This document shows, in pieces, positions 8,085 through 17,100 of a DNA stretch of 64,000 bases. The notes beneath the pieces are model-generated. The model was not told where the DNA came from, made no database searches, and saw only the letters and a list, made by a program, of their open reading frames with translations. The DNA lies in the NCBI GenBank assembly GCA_016217675.1, contig JACRHC010000010.1:1-64000 (forward strand), in the 5' to 3' direction. Within the stretch, counting starts at the first letter, position 1. Each line of letters begins with the position of its first letter. A program made the position numbers and the translations under genes. Origin of the DNA: Nitrospirota bacterium (GTDB taxonomy: Bacteria > Nitrospirota > Thermodesulfovibrionia > Thermodesulfovibrionales > UBA6898).

Positions 8085-8147
8085 ATGACGATCAGGAAGG
8101 TCTCGAAGAAGGCAGCAACAACCTGCAAGTGCAAGAGTTCCTGCTAA
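8085..8147 (+). CDS. 20-residue Cys-rich RiPP precursor peptide candidate
   Basis: ATG at 8085 to TAA at 8147 encodes 20 residues: a basic N-terminal part (MTIRKVSKKAATT) and the tail CKCKSSC with three cysteines. AGGAGG at 8071-8076, eight bases before the ATG, is among the strongest ribosome sites in the window. A TGA two codons upstream of the ATG in the same frame fixes the start. It sits 42 bases after the radical SAM/SPASM gene and just before a perfect 12-bp terminator, the typical layout of a precursor gene. The likely role is substrate of the upstream maturase, with Cys thioether links or metal binding in the tail. It is too short for normal gene callers and unusually small for a precursor. 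No protease or exporter gene is adjacent. Confidence 0.75.
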   Translation: MTIRKVSKKAATTCKCKSSC

Positions 8148-8170
8148 GCAGGGCTCAGAATAATGTATAA

Positions 8171-8198
8171 AAAGGGCAGACGTTTTCGTCTGCCCTTT
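8171..8198. terminator. Bidirectional intrinsic terminator
   Basis: AAAGGGCAGACG and CGTCTGCCCTTT form a perfect 12-bp stem with loop TTTT. Runs of T follow on the plus strand (after the peptide gene) and on the minus strand (after sodB), so it can end both convergent transcripts. Confidence 0.92.
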
Positions 8199-8256
8199 TT
8201 TATTTCACGCCCGCCCTTTTTTGGGCAGGATACGCGCCGAGGGGAATAAATACTTC

Positions 8257-8835
8257 TTACCCAAGCCTCGATTCAGCCGCAGCCCAATTGATATTTTTGA
8301 AGAATGCCTCAATATAGTCAGCGCGTTTGAGACCATAATCGATCATGTACGCATGTTCGAAAACATCCATGATCAGAATTGGATTGCAGCCTGCAGGATG
8401 GGCCACATCATGCTCATTCACCCAGAAGTTAAAGAGCCTTCCATTGCCGGGGTCAGCATAGAGCACAACCCATCCGATGCCGCGCATCGCGCCTGTGGCC
8501 TTAAAGTCCTTTTCCCAGTTCTCATAGCTGCCGAAATCAGCCTGCATCTGCTTCATCAGCTTGCCGTCTTTGTTCAAACCGGTCTTTCCGCCAAGGTTCT
8601 CGAAATAATATTCATGGAGCCTCATCCCATTGAATTCCCAGCCAAATCTTCTCTTCAGTTCTGCATATTCGGGTGCGGCGGTTTTGCCGTCCTTCAGCAT
8701 CTGATCAAGGATATCAGCAACCTTATTCGTATTCGTCACATATCCCTGATACAGGGTAAAGTGGTTCTTAATGAGTGTTTCACTAAACCCTTCCATTCCA
8801 ACCAGTGCACTATAGTCCTTGGCAGCGTATGACAT
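8257..8835 (-). CDS. sodB: Superoxide dismutase, Fe/Mn family
   Basis: A 192-residue protein with the four metal ligands in order: His in KNHFTLYQGY, His in MRLHEYYFENL, and Asp and His in DVFEHAYMIDYG. It also has the active-site segments GAMRGIGWVVLY and NEHDVAHP. It converts superoxide to peroxide and oxygen in the cytoplasm; there is no signal peptide. DVFEHAY replaces the common DVWEHAY. Iron is the more likely metal given the anaerobic context, but metal choice cannot be read reliably. It is the last gene of a three-gene oxidative-stress operon, 20 bases after tpx, and is closed by a bidirectional terminator. Confidence 0.93.
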   Translation of the reverse strand: MSYAAKDYSALVGMEGFSETLIKNHFTLYQGYVTNTNKVADILDQMLKDGKTAAPEYAELKRRFGWEFNGMRLHEYYFENLGGKTGLNKDGKLMKQMQADFGSYENWEKDFKATGAMRGIGWVVLYADPGNGRLFNFWVNEHDVAHPAGCNPILIMDVFEHAYMIDYGLKRADYIEAFFKNINWAAAESRLG

Positions 8836-8855
8836 GATCTCTCCTCCTTAGTGAT

Positions 8856-9368
8856 TTATACGATCTGTTTGGCAGCAGCAACTGCCTTTTCATAGTCCGG
8901 GTGATCCGTTATCTCAGGCACGATCTCGACATAGCGAACAACATCGCTGCGGTCCAGTACAAAGATCGCCCTGGCAAGAAGACGCAACTCCTTTATCAGC
9001 AGTCCATAAGCCAGACCAAAGGCAGCATCCCGATAATCCGACAGGGCCTTTGCCTTGTCAATACCGGCGCTGGTGCAGAAGCGTGCGATCGCAAACGGCA
9101 GATCCATGCTGACATTCAGCACCATGACATCACCCGGAAGGCCGGCTGCCTCAGTGTTAAACCTGCGCAACTGGAGGTCGCAGACCGGCGTATCGAGTGA
9201 CGGCGTCACACTGATCAATTTGATCTTCCCTGAAAGGTCCTTCAGCCCAAAGGGTTTCATCTCTCCGTCAAGGAGAGTAAAATCAGGGGCCTTATCGCCC
9301 GGCCTGAGCGCCGGTCCGAGCAGCGTCAGGGGGCTGCCCTGAAATGTTATTACTCCGCTTCTTTCCAT
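8856..9368 (-). CDS. tpx: Thiol peroxidase (atypical 2-Cys peroxiredoxin)
   Basis: A 170-residue peroxiredoxin of the Tpx subfamily. The N-terminus VITFQGSPLTLLG is characteristic. The peroxidatic Cys is in SLDTPVCDLQLRRFN (Thr-x-x-Cys) and the resolving Cys is in AIARFCTSAG about 35 residues later. It reduces hydroperoxides using thioredoxin-type donors in the cytoplasm. The length is typical. It lies 10 bases after the nitroreductase gene and 20 before sodB, so peroxide produced by the dismutase would be removed by its co-transcribed neighbour. Confidence 0.93.
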   Translation of the reverse strand: MERSGVITFQGSPLTLLGPALRPGDKAPDFTLLDGEMKPFGLKDLSGKIKLISVTPSLDTPVCDLQLRRFNTEAAGLPGDVMVLNVSMDLPFAIARFCTSAGIDKAKALSDYRDAAFGLAYGLLIKELRLLARAIFVLDRSDVVRYVEIVPEITDHPDYEKAVAAAKQIV

Positions 9369-9378
9369 ACATCCTCCT

Positions 9379-10008
9379 TTAAAAGCTGTTGAATGTCACA
9401 AAATCTTCGAAACTCTTGCGGTACGCCCTGGGAAGCAGGGTAATGCCTGACCTGAGATAGCCGACTGTTATCAGCATAGGGATGATCTTGTCAGGCGGGA
9501 TATTGAACTCCTTCTTGATGCAGTCCTCATCAAAGCCGTCCATGGGATGGGTCTGAAGCCCTAATCCCCTCGCAGCGATCATGATGTTCATGGCAAGTAT
9601 TGAGGTGTTCTTTACGGCAAAGAATTTCCGCCTGAGACTGTCTGCTGTGCCGTACAGACTGCCAGCCATGCCCTTGTACGTCGCAACCATTTCCGGTTTC
9701 ATGTACCCCAGATCGACCCAGCTCTGCAGGACCGTCCCGATGCTTCCCTCTAAAGACCCGGGATCAGCAATCATGATGAGGACCGCAGACGCCTCTTCAG
9801 CCTTGGGCTGGTCAAATGCACATTTTCTCAGGACCTTTTTCCTTTCACTGTCTTTTACGACAACGATTCTCCAGGGCTGGAGGTTCATGGAGGACGGCGC
9901 AAGTTTGGCCAGTTCAATAAGCTCCTTTATTTTTTCATCAGCCAACTCTATGCCCGGCTCGAAAAAATTGATCGAACGCCTCTCTGTTATGGCCTGTAGC
10001 ACATCCAT
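9379..10008 (-). CDS. Nitroreductase-family FMN oxidoreductase
   Basis: From the ATG at 10008 (preceded by GGAG) the product is 209 residues starting MDVLQAITERRSINFF, the usual nitroreductase N-terminus with the FMN-binding ERRS. Further family segments are LAPSSMNLQPWR and a C-terminal MLITVGYLR. A longer in-frame start at 10071 exists but adds a non-homologous leader and has no ribosome site. The family reduces nitro groups, quinones or flavins with NAD(P)H. As first gene of the tpx-sodB operon it is probably a flavin/quinone reductase in oxygen defence, but the substrate is not known. Confidence 0.88.
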   Translation of the reverse strand: MDVLQAITERRSINFFEPGIELADEKIKELIELAKLAPSSMNLQPWRIVVVKDSERKKVLRKCAFDQPKAEEASAVLIMIADPGSLEGSIGTVLQSWVDLGYMKPEMVATYKGMAGSLYGTADSLRRKFFAVKNTSILAMNIMIAARGLGLQTHPMDGFDEDCIKKEFNIPPDKIIPMLITVGYLRSGITLLPRAYRKSFEDFVTFNSF

Positions 10009-10057
10009 GTTATACTCCTTTCCATATTTCGCAGATTGAAGCGAATGCTTATGGTAC

Positions 10058-10085
10058 AGATTACCACACACGGCTGTCCTGTCAA
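10058..10085 (-). promoter_or_regulatory. Sigma70-type promoter of the nitroreductase-tpx-sodB operon
   Basis: On the minus strand TTGACA (10085-10080) and TAATCT (10063-10058) are spaced by 16 bases, predicting a start near 10050 and a leader of about 40 bases that contains GGAG before the ATG. No clear PerR or OxyR operator was recognised. Confidence 0.6.
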
Positions 10086-10122
10086 GATGATTGCAAGGGA
10101 ACAGAAATGAACAAATAAAACG

Positions 10123-10157
10123 GCCCCCTCCTCAGCAAAAATCGCTCAGGAGAGGGC
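10123..10157 (-). terminator. Intrinsic terminator of the giant secreted-protein block
   Basis: On the minus strand GCCCTCTCCTGAGC pairs with GCTGAGGAGGGGGC (13 of 14 positions, counting G-U) around GATTTTT and is followed by CGTTTTATTT. It lies about 100 bases after the last gene of the block. Confidence 0.75.
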
Positions 10158-10254
10158 TTATACAAGATAAAACAGCTTACTTCTTCCTATCGCAAATCCT
10201 TGCGATCAGCCCGCTATCAGCCGAGACTGCTTCCCTCAGTCAACATTGTTCAAT

Positions 10255-10968
10255 TTAATACCCATTTCCCTTCAGCGTTATGGCAATATTACCCCCGGTC
10301 GAGTTGATTGTAAAACTGCCTGTGTACGCCGTTACTGCCGTAGGTGAAAACCTCACCTTTATGATACAGGTGCCTGCTGGCGCCAGTGTGACCCCGGCAC
10401 AGGCGTTGCTTACAATACTAAACGGGGCAGACGGCGGTGTCACCGGAAGCATGGGGAGCGGGGCAGTGCCGGTATTCGTAGCCGTAACACTGATCTGTTT
10501 GTATGCACCACGGGCGACCGAGCCGAATAACATCTGGGTCTTGTTCGTAGACAACACCCCGCCTGCAACCGGCAATGACTTGATATCCGCGAGCGTCGTA
10601 AGCGTGGGCGTTCCCCCGCTATCGTGAAAAACATACGCTGTCCCTGCTGCCGCGTCACAGGCAAGGCTCACATCCGTATTGTCTGCATTCTGCTCAATGA
10701 CACAGAGGTTCGTGGTTGCACTGTCGGGGTTCAGACAGGGTGATACGCCCCCGCTGAAGGCCTTGATATCACTGTGCGGAATAAGTGCTCCTGTTGCCGG
10801 ATCGCTTACCGCAAGGGTGAAGCTGTAGGGAATTGCCACCCCTCCCGAAAATACCCTGATGATCCATCGGTCACTGGTCTGATAGCACCCTGTCTCTTCG
10901 GCATACACCGCACTTCCCATGCTCATAAGGGCAAGGGCCGCAAAAACAAACATCAGTATTGTCTTCAT
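10255..10968 (-). CDS. Secreted choice-of-anchor-D protein with shared surface domain
   Basis: From the ATG at 10968 (GGAGG seven bases upstream) the product has 237 residues and begins with a signal peptide (MKTILMFVFAALALMSMGSA, cut near VYA). The C-terminal ~100 residues are an ASPM/SPD2/hydin-type immunoglobulin domain (choice-of-anchor D): SVARGAYKQISVTATNTG, then GTCIIKVRFSP and NITLKGNG-like ends. The preceding ~120 residues (SDRWIIRVF, YSFTLAVSD, AYVFHDSGG) resemble in order the C-terminal domain of the 2836-residue and MopE-type proteins of the same block. It is the last gene of the block before a terminator. The longer start at 11037 lacks a comparable ribosome site. Function is unknown; extracellular or cell-surface. 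Confidence 0.78.
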   Translation of the reverse strand: MKTILMFVFAALALMSMGSAVYAEETGCYQTSDRWIIRVFSGGVAIPYSFTLAVSDPATGALIPHSDIKAFSGGVSPCLNPDSATTNLCVIEQNADNTDVSLACDAAAGTAYVFHDSGGTPTLTTLADIKSLPVAGGVLSTNKTQMLFGSVARGAYKQISVTATNTGTAPLPMLPVTPPSAPFSIVSNACAGVTLAPAGTCIIKVRFSPTAVTAYTGSFTINSTGGNIAITLKGNGY

Positions 10969-11120
10969 TCCACACCTCCATGCAGGATTAAATCCTTCGG
11001 TATTCATCAGTTTCCCTGTAAATCGTTCTGCTTTCATTTCTCTTCTCCCTTCTCAGCGTAAAATATGGTTCATGTAAAACTGCTTTTTTCAATCACCCAT
11101 CCCGTCTGCGCATATTATCC

Positions 11121-14100
11121 TTACGGACGTATTCCAGGCACATCCTGATACATTTCATTTCCAAGGCTGTCATAATAAAAGACATATCCTATGCCTGTAG
11201 TCGGTTCGTAAATGAATGTCATATCAGCACTGCCCGCATTCGTGGAGACCAGCAACGGGTTTGCAGCAAGCTGTGTCTGCCCGACAGGAACAGGTACATT
11301 GGTGTTCGCATTCAGAACAACCAGGTATACGTTATACGAGTCGGAAGCGGTCAAATATCGGGTATATGCCGTCACCAGCCAGTTATTCGTAGTCCGGTAA
11401 TAGCTGTTACGGGCCATCTGGCCTGTCTCCTGATAGGTCTTCACCTGCAGCGCTTCGGCATTGCCGGCAATATCAGTTGAATAATAACGCAGATCATCCG
11501 TAAACGTAATCCTGATCGGAACACCGGTATATTCGGTCACCGGCGTGCAGCCGATCCCCAGACAATAATAAGTCTTATCGCAGCCGGTTTCAGAATCAGT
11601 GCAGGTCAGGGTTACATTAACTGATGACCTGAACTGTCCGTCTGACGGCGTGGGTGTCGTAACCGGCGGCGTTATGTCTGTGGTAAACGTGGCGTTCACC
11701 GTCATCTCCTGATCTACCGTAACCGTGCAATCACCGGTCCCTGAGCAGCCGCCTCCTGTCCAGCCGGCGAAGGTCGATGCGGTATCAGGCAGAGCAGTCA
11801 ATGTCATCATGGTCACCGGCAGGAAGGTCTCCTCGCAGTCTGCGCCGCAGTCAATTCCAGCAGGGATACTGGTAACCGTGCCGGTCCCGTTGCCGTCTTT
11901 GGTAACGAGCAGCCAGTAGAGCACGGTGGTGTCTTCGGCAACCGTATTATTTGAAAGATCTGCATCGTTCGTAGCCGAGAGCACAACAGCGCTATTGCTG
12001 ATCACCCCGCTCACCATCGGAGCTGTAATGTTTATTACCACGGTTGCCGTGTTGCCCGGGGCAGTCGTGCCAAGGTCGCCGATGATACAACCGACCTTTC
12101 CGGCTGCAGTTAGGCAGGCAGGGTCAGACCCTGAAGGCTCAAAAGATGCTCCAACGGGCAGGGTCTCTTCAAGCACAACGCCTGATGCATTGTCCGGACC
12201 GTTGTTCGTCACCGTGTACGTATACGTTATCGTATGTCCGACGATAACAGGATCAGGGTTATCAACCACGGCAACGGACAGGTCTGAGTTGCCGATCGTT
12301 CCGCCCGGCTTTGACCGCACACAGCGGACACTGAGGCTCTGGTCCTTGGCACGGGTTACTACATCGCCATTGCTGAACGATACAACCCATGCATAGGACG
12401 GAGTCAAACCAATGGTTGCAACGCTGGTTGTAGAACTCCAGTAAGCAGCCCCACTCACTGCAGTAAAGATTGCAGAATCTGTTGCAGGGTTGACCCAGCT
12501 GTCAAGCGTTATGGACTCCATCTCCTTGACATCAGGCAGACGCCAGTCATCAATTCCAGATGAGACAGGGAATTCCAGGTTTTCACAATAGTCAAGAGCC
12601 TCCAGCCACGTCTTCGTGCCTGTCTCACCCTGCAGCCATATAAGTCCGGTAGCCTTGTCCGTAACCGTTCCGTCCCCATTGTCCAGCAGGTCAGGATACA
12701 TCAGGGCCTTTCCGCGGACACAGCGGGTAAGTGAAGTCGTGGCAACATCATGGCCATCCTCATGGCCCATAAATAAGTCGAGGTTCCATGCCATTGCCGT
12801 GCCGTCCTGATAATCAGTATCTGTCCAGTACGTAACTGAATCTGCCTCAGTAAATGCGGCCCCGAGCGCCGGATCATAAATACCAAAATCAACAATGGTC
12901 AGAAGTTCCTTCTTGCTCGGCAGACGCCAGTCAGGATAGAAACCACCGGGATAGATTCCCAGGGAGATCCCCTCACAATATGCCTTGGCCTCTGCCCTCG
13001 TCCGCAGCAGATTATCGTCAATCTTCTGCCACATCAGATAGGTGTTGTTGTCCGTCAGCGTGCCGTCCCCATTGTCGGTAAGGGTGATCGGATGCATGAT
13101 ATAGTCCGCATCCTCACCAGGGACATGCGGGTCAGTATAGTTCATAAGCTGTCCGGAATCAGGGAACCTTATCTCACAGAGATCACCGATGCCGTCTCCG
13201 TCAGTGTCGATATTGGTCGGGTTAAACAGCAGTGGACAGTTGTCCGTGATATCCGGCACAAGGTCATTATCATCATCCGGATCACAGGCATCGCCAAATT
13301 GATCACCGTCTGTGTTGAGCTGGTCGACATTCACGATGAGCGGACAGTTATCCAGCCCGTTTAATACGCCGTCGTTGTCCATATCAGGATCACAAGCGTC
13401 TCCGAGACCATCGCCATCCGTATCAAGCTGATCACTGTTGGGCACTCCAGGGCAGTTATCCAGAGTGTCAGGGATCAGGTCAGCGTCGTCATCAGAGTCG
13501 ATCTGGGTAGTGACAGAGGCCGTATTGTTGGCCATATGATCATCATTCGTGATCGAGCCGACTGTGACCTCGTTATTAATGAGTCCTGGTGTGGCCGGGA
13601 CCTGAACAATAAAGGTAATAACAACTTCACTGCCGTTTGCCATCAACCCGATATCACAGGTTACATTCCCGGCTGATTCAGTACAGGTCCCGCTGCCCCA
13701 GATACCGGAAACAAAGGCAGCTCCTGCAGGCAGGACCTCTGTCAGGACAACACCGGCAGCATCAAACAGGCCGTTATTCCGCACAGTCGCCGTATAGGTT
13801 GCCTGAGTATTCACAATCACCGGTTCTGTCGGACCGGTCGGCCCTGTAATGTCAACAGAGAGTTCAGACTCTCCTACTGACCCGGCATGTCCACCCCGGA
13901 CACATCTGACCAGATAGGATTTTTGCGGTACCGTGCCATACTGATTGTCTGTCTTTACCCCTGCGGCAACACTCCCTTCAATGAAATCAACCGCCCAGGC
14001 GTTTTCAGGCAACCCCTGCTGTGTAGTCGAAGACCAGTATCTTACGCTGTCAGTTCCCAAAAATACCGGTTCTATTGCAGGGTTTGTGGATTCATGGTCA

Positions 14101-17100
14101 GTAATAGTCTGCAGTTCCTTTATGCTGGGCAGCCGCCAGTCATCCACAAGCGGTGCTGCCGGCAGCTCAAGGCCTTCACAATAGCTCAGGGCCTCTTCCC
14201 ATGTCCTCTGGACATTATCATCCGATTGCTGCCATATCAGTCCGGTAGATGAATCAGAGACCGTCCCGTCACCATTGTCCGTGTAGCTGCCATAGATGAT
14301 TTCAGTTTCCCGTACACAGCGTATTCTTGCCGGACTGCTCTTTGTGTTGATATTCACTGAGCCGTCTGCAAAATCTACTCCCCATGCATCTCCCGGCGCA
14401 CTGCTGAAGGTGTCAGCAGACCAGTATAACACTGACTCTGTACCCGGGAAATAGACCCCATCAATGACAGGAGCGCTTCTGCCGAAATCAGCAATACCCA
14501 TCAGTTCCTTCACTGACGGTACTCGCCAGTCACCCATGAAACCGCCCAGCATCAGTGTCGAACAGTAGAGACCGGCATCGTCCCATACAGAGGAGACATT
14601 GTTATCTTCCGCCTGCCACATGAGATGCGTGTTCAGGTCAGTTACCGTGCCGTCTCCGTTTTCGACAAACGAAGGAGCGTTTAATGTGTAATCAGAGTCC
14701 TCGCCAAAGATCGCGGTAAAATCACCGGTCTGTCCGGTGTCGGCAAGTCTGAACTCGCAGGAGTCTCCAACACCATCTCCATCCGTATCGATCTGAGCCG
14801 GGTTTACCACTGAAGGGCAGTTATCAACGCCATTGTCCAGACCATCACCATCCCTGTCAGGATCGCAGGGGTCGCCCAGGCCGTCACCATCGCTGTCAGC
14901 CTGTCCGGGATTCCAGTTGAAAGGACAATTATCCGTGACATCAGGGATACCGTCCTCATCAGAATCGAGGATAAACGTGGCTGTCACAATAATATCTGCA
15001 TTGACCAGGACACTGCAGGCCCCTGTGCCTGAGCAGCCGCCGCCGGACCAGCCTTCAAAGACTGACCCGATGCTCGGTGCAGCCGTAAGATCAACTGTCT
15101 GGCCAAGCGGATACGGTTCACTGTAATCATTGTTTCCGGTGTCTATTCCGGCGGGGGCGCTCACTACCGTTCCCGAGCCGGTCCCCTTCAGTGAGGCCGT
15201 AAGGGTCTGTTGGGCATATCCGGCAACCGTGCTGAAAGAGACTGCGTTGTTCGACAGATCACCGTCATTTGTTGAGGCGGTAACAACAGCATTACTGCCG
15301 ATGGTTGCCGGGGCAGCCGGGGCAGCAATAACAATGGTCACCAGGATATCTGCGCCGGATGGGACTGTGCCGATTGCACAGGTCACGGTTCCGATTGAAT
15401 CAGTACAGGTGCCTCCTGTCCAGCTTCCTGCTACAAATGTTCCGGCAGAATATGTTTCTGTCAGGCCAACATCATGCGCCTCGAACGGTCCGTTATTGGA
15501 AACCGTTATCGTATAGGTAATATTAGTGTTCACAATAACAGGGTCCGGCGAATCGGTTGCCGCAATTTTCAGGAGAGAGAGCTCTGCTTCGCCCACTGAA
15601 CCTGATCTTCCCCCACGCGTGCACCGGATATTCTTCAGACCGGTCTTAAGGGCATAGGAGGTACTGCCGCTCACAAAATCGGCATACCATGCATTATCAA
15701 CATATTCTGCGCTGGTTGTTGATGACCAGTATCCGGCCGCATTTACCCCAAAGAAGAGGGAATTGTCGACCGCGGCATTGTTGGCAACAGACGGGAGTTC
15801 ATCGTCTGCAAGCGTCTCTAATTCCCGTATATTCGGCGCCCTCCAGTCAGTGACACCGGCAGGCAGTTCGAGGTTTTCACAATAGGAGATAGCCTCCTCC
15901 CATGTTCTGGACATTGCAGGCGTCTGCTGCCACACAAGGCCGGTAGACATATCCTCTACAGTGCCGTCTCCCCTGTCGGCAAAGTCACCATATGCAGGTT
16001 GCGCATACCTGACACACATTGCCCTGTATAGTCCGGACTTTAATGAGTAATTGACCTGTCCACTGCCGAAATTCACTGCCCAGGCATTTGTCTGGCCGCC
16101 GGCATATGACGTGGCGGTCCAGTAGTTGAGCGTATTCATCCCCGGGAAAATCGACTTGTTAACAGCCGGGTTCTTAAATTCATAATTCACAATACTCAGG
16201 AGTTCTTTCTTGGTCGGCAGCCTCCAGTCTGAATACCCTCCCGAGTCAAGACTTCCGCATACATCAAGATAAGGGTTCGAGTTAAACGCATCGGCAATAC
16301 CCATAGCCTGATACCAGTTGTAGTTTGTATCGTCGTCCAGCCGCTGCCACATGAGATAGGTATTGAGGTCTGTTACTGTGCCATTGCCGTTATCCAGCAA
16401 TGCAGGCGGGAAACTCAGGTAGTCGGCATCATCGCCTGTGACAGATGCATAATGGGTTGTCTGGCCCGTATCCGGGAGCCTCAGTTCACAGGCATCACCT
16501 ATGCCGTCGTTATCAGTATCAACCTGGCTGGTATTGGGGACATGAGGGCAGTTATCAACGGAATCCCATATCAGATCATTGTCTAAATCAGAATCGTATG
16601 CAAAGATGGCTATTACCGTTGTATTTGCGCTAATCAATACCGCACACGTATCGCCTTCCGGATTGCCTGTGCTGCTGCACCCACCGCCAGACCATCCGAC
16701 AAATCTGGTCTGTGTTGCATCAGGAGGAATAGCAGAGGGCCGATTCGGTATCGCAGTGAGGATCACCGTTTCCCCGAAGGCATAAATATCAAAACATGCA
16801 TCCTGCTGGTCCCCCGGACAGTTAATGCGATTGCCGTCATTGTCTATGCCATCAAGATCTGCTGTCACCTGGCTCGACTCTCCTCCCTGCACTTCAACGG
16901 TCAGGACAGCTTCAAGCCCTCCTCTGACACAGCGGACATAGTTGCTTTCAGTCTTGTAATACGGATACGAATAACCATAATCAAAGAAGATTCCCCAAGC
17001 AATCGTCTTGTCAGCAACATCGGTAGTCGACGACCAGAACTTGGAGGTATCATTTTCGTCGAGGAAGCCGCGGAATACGGTTGTATCGCGGGTATCAAGC

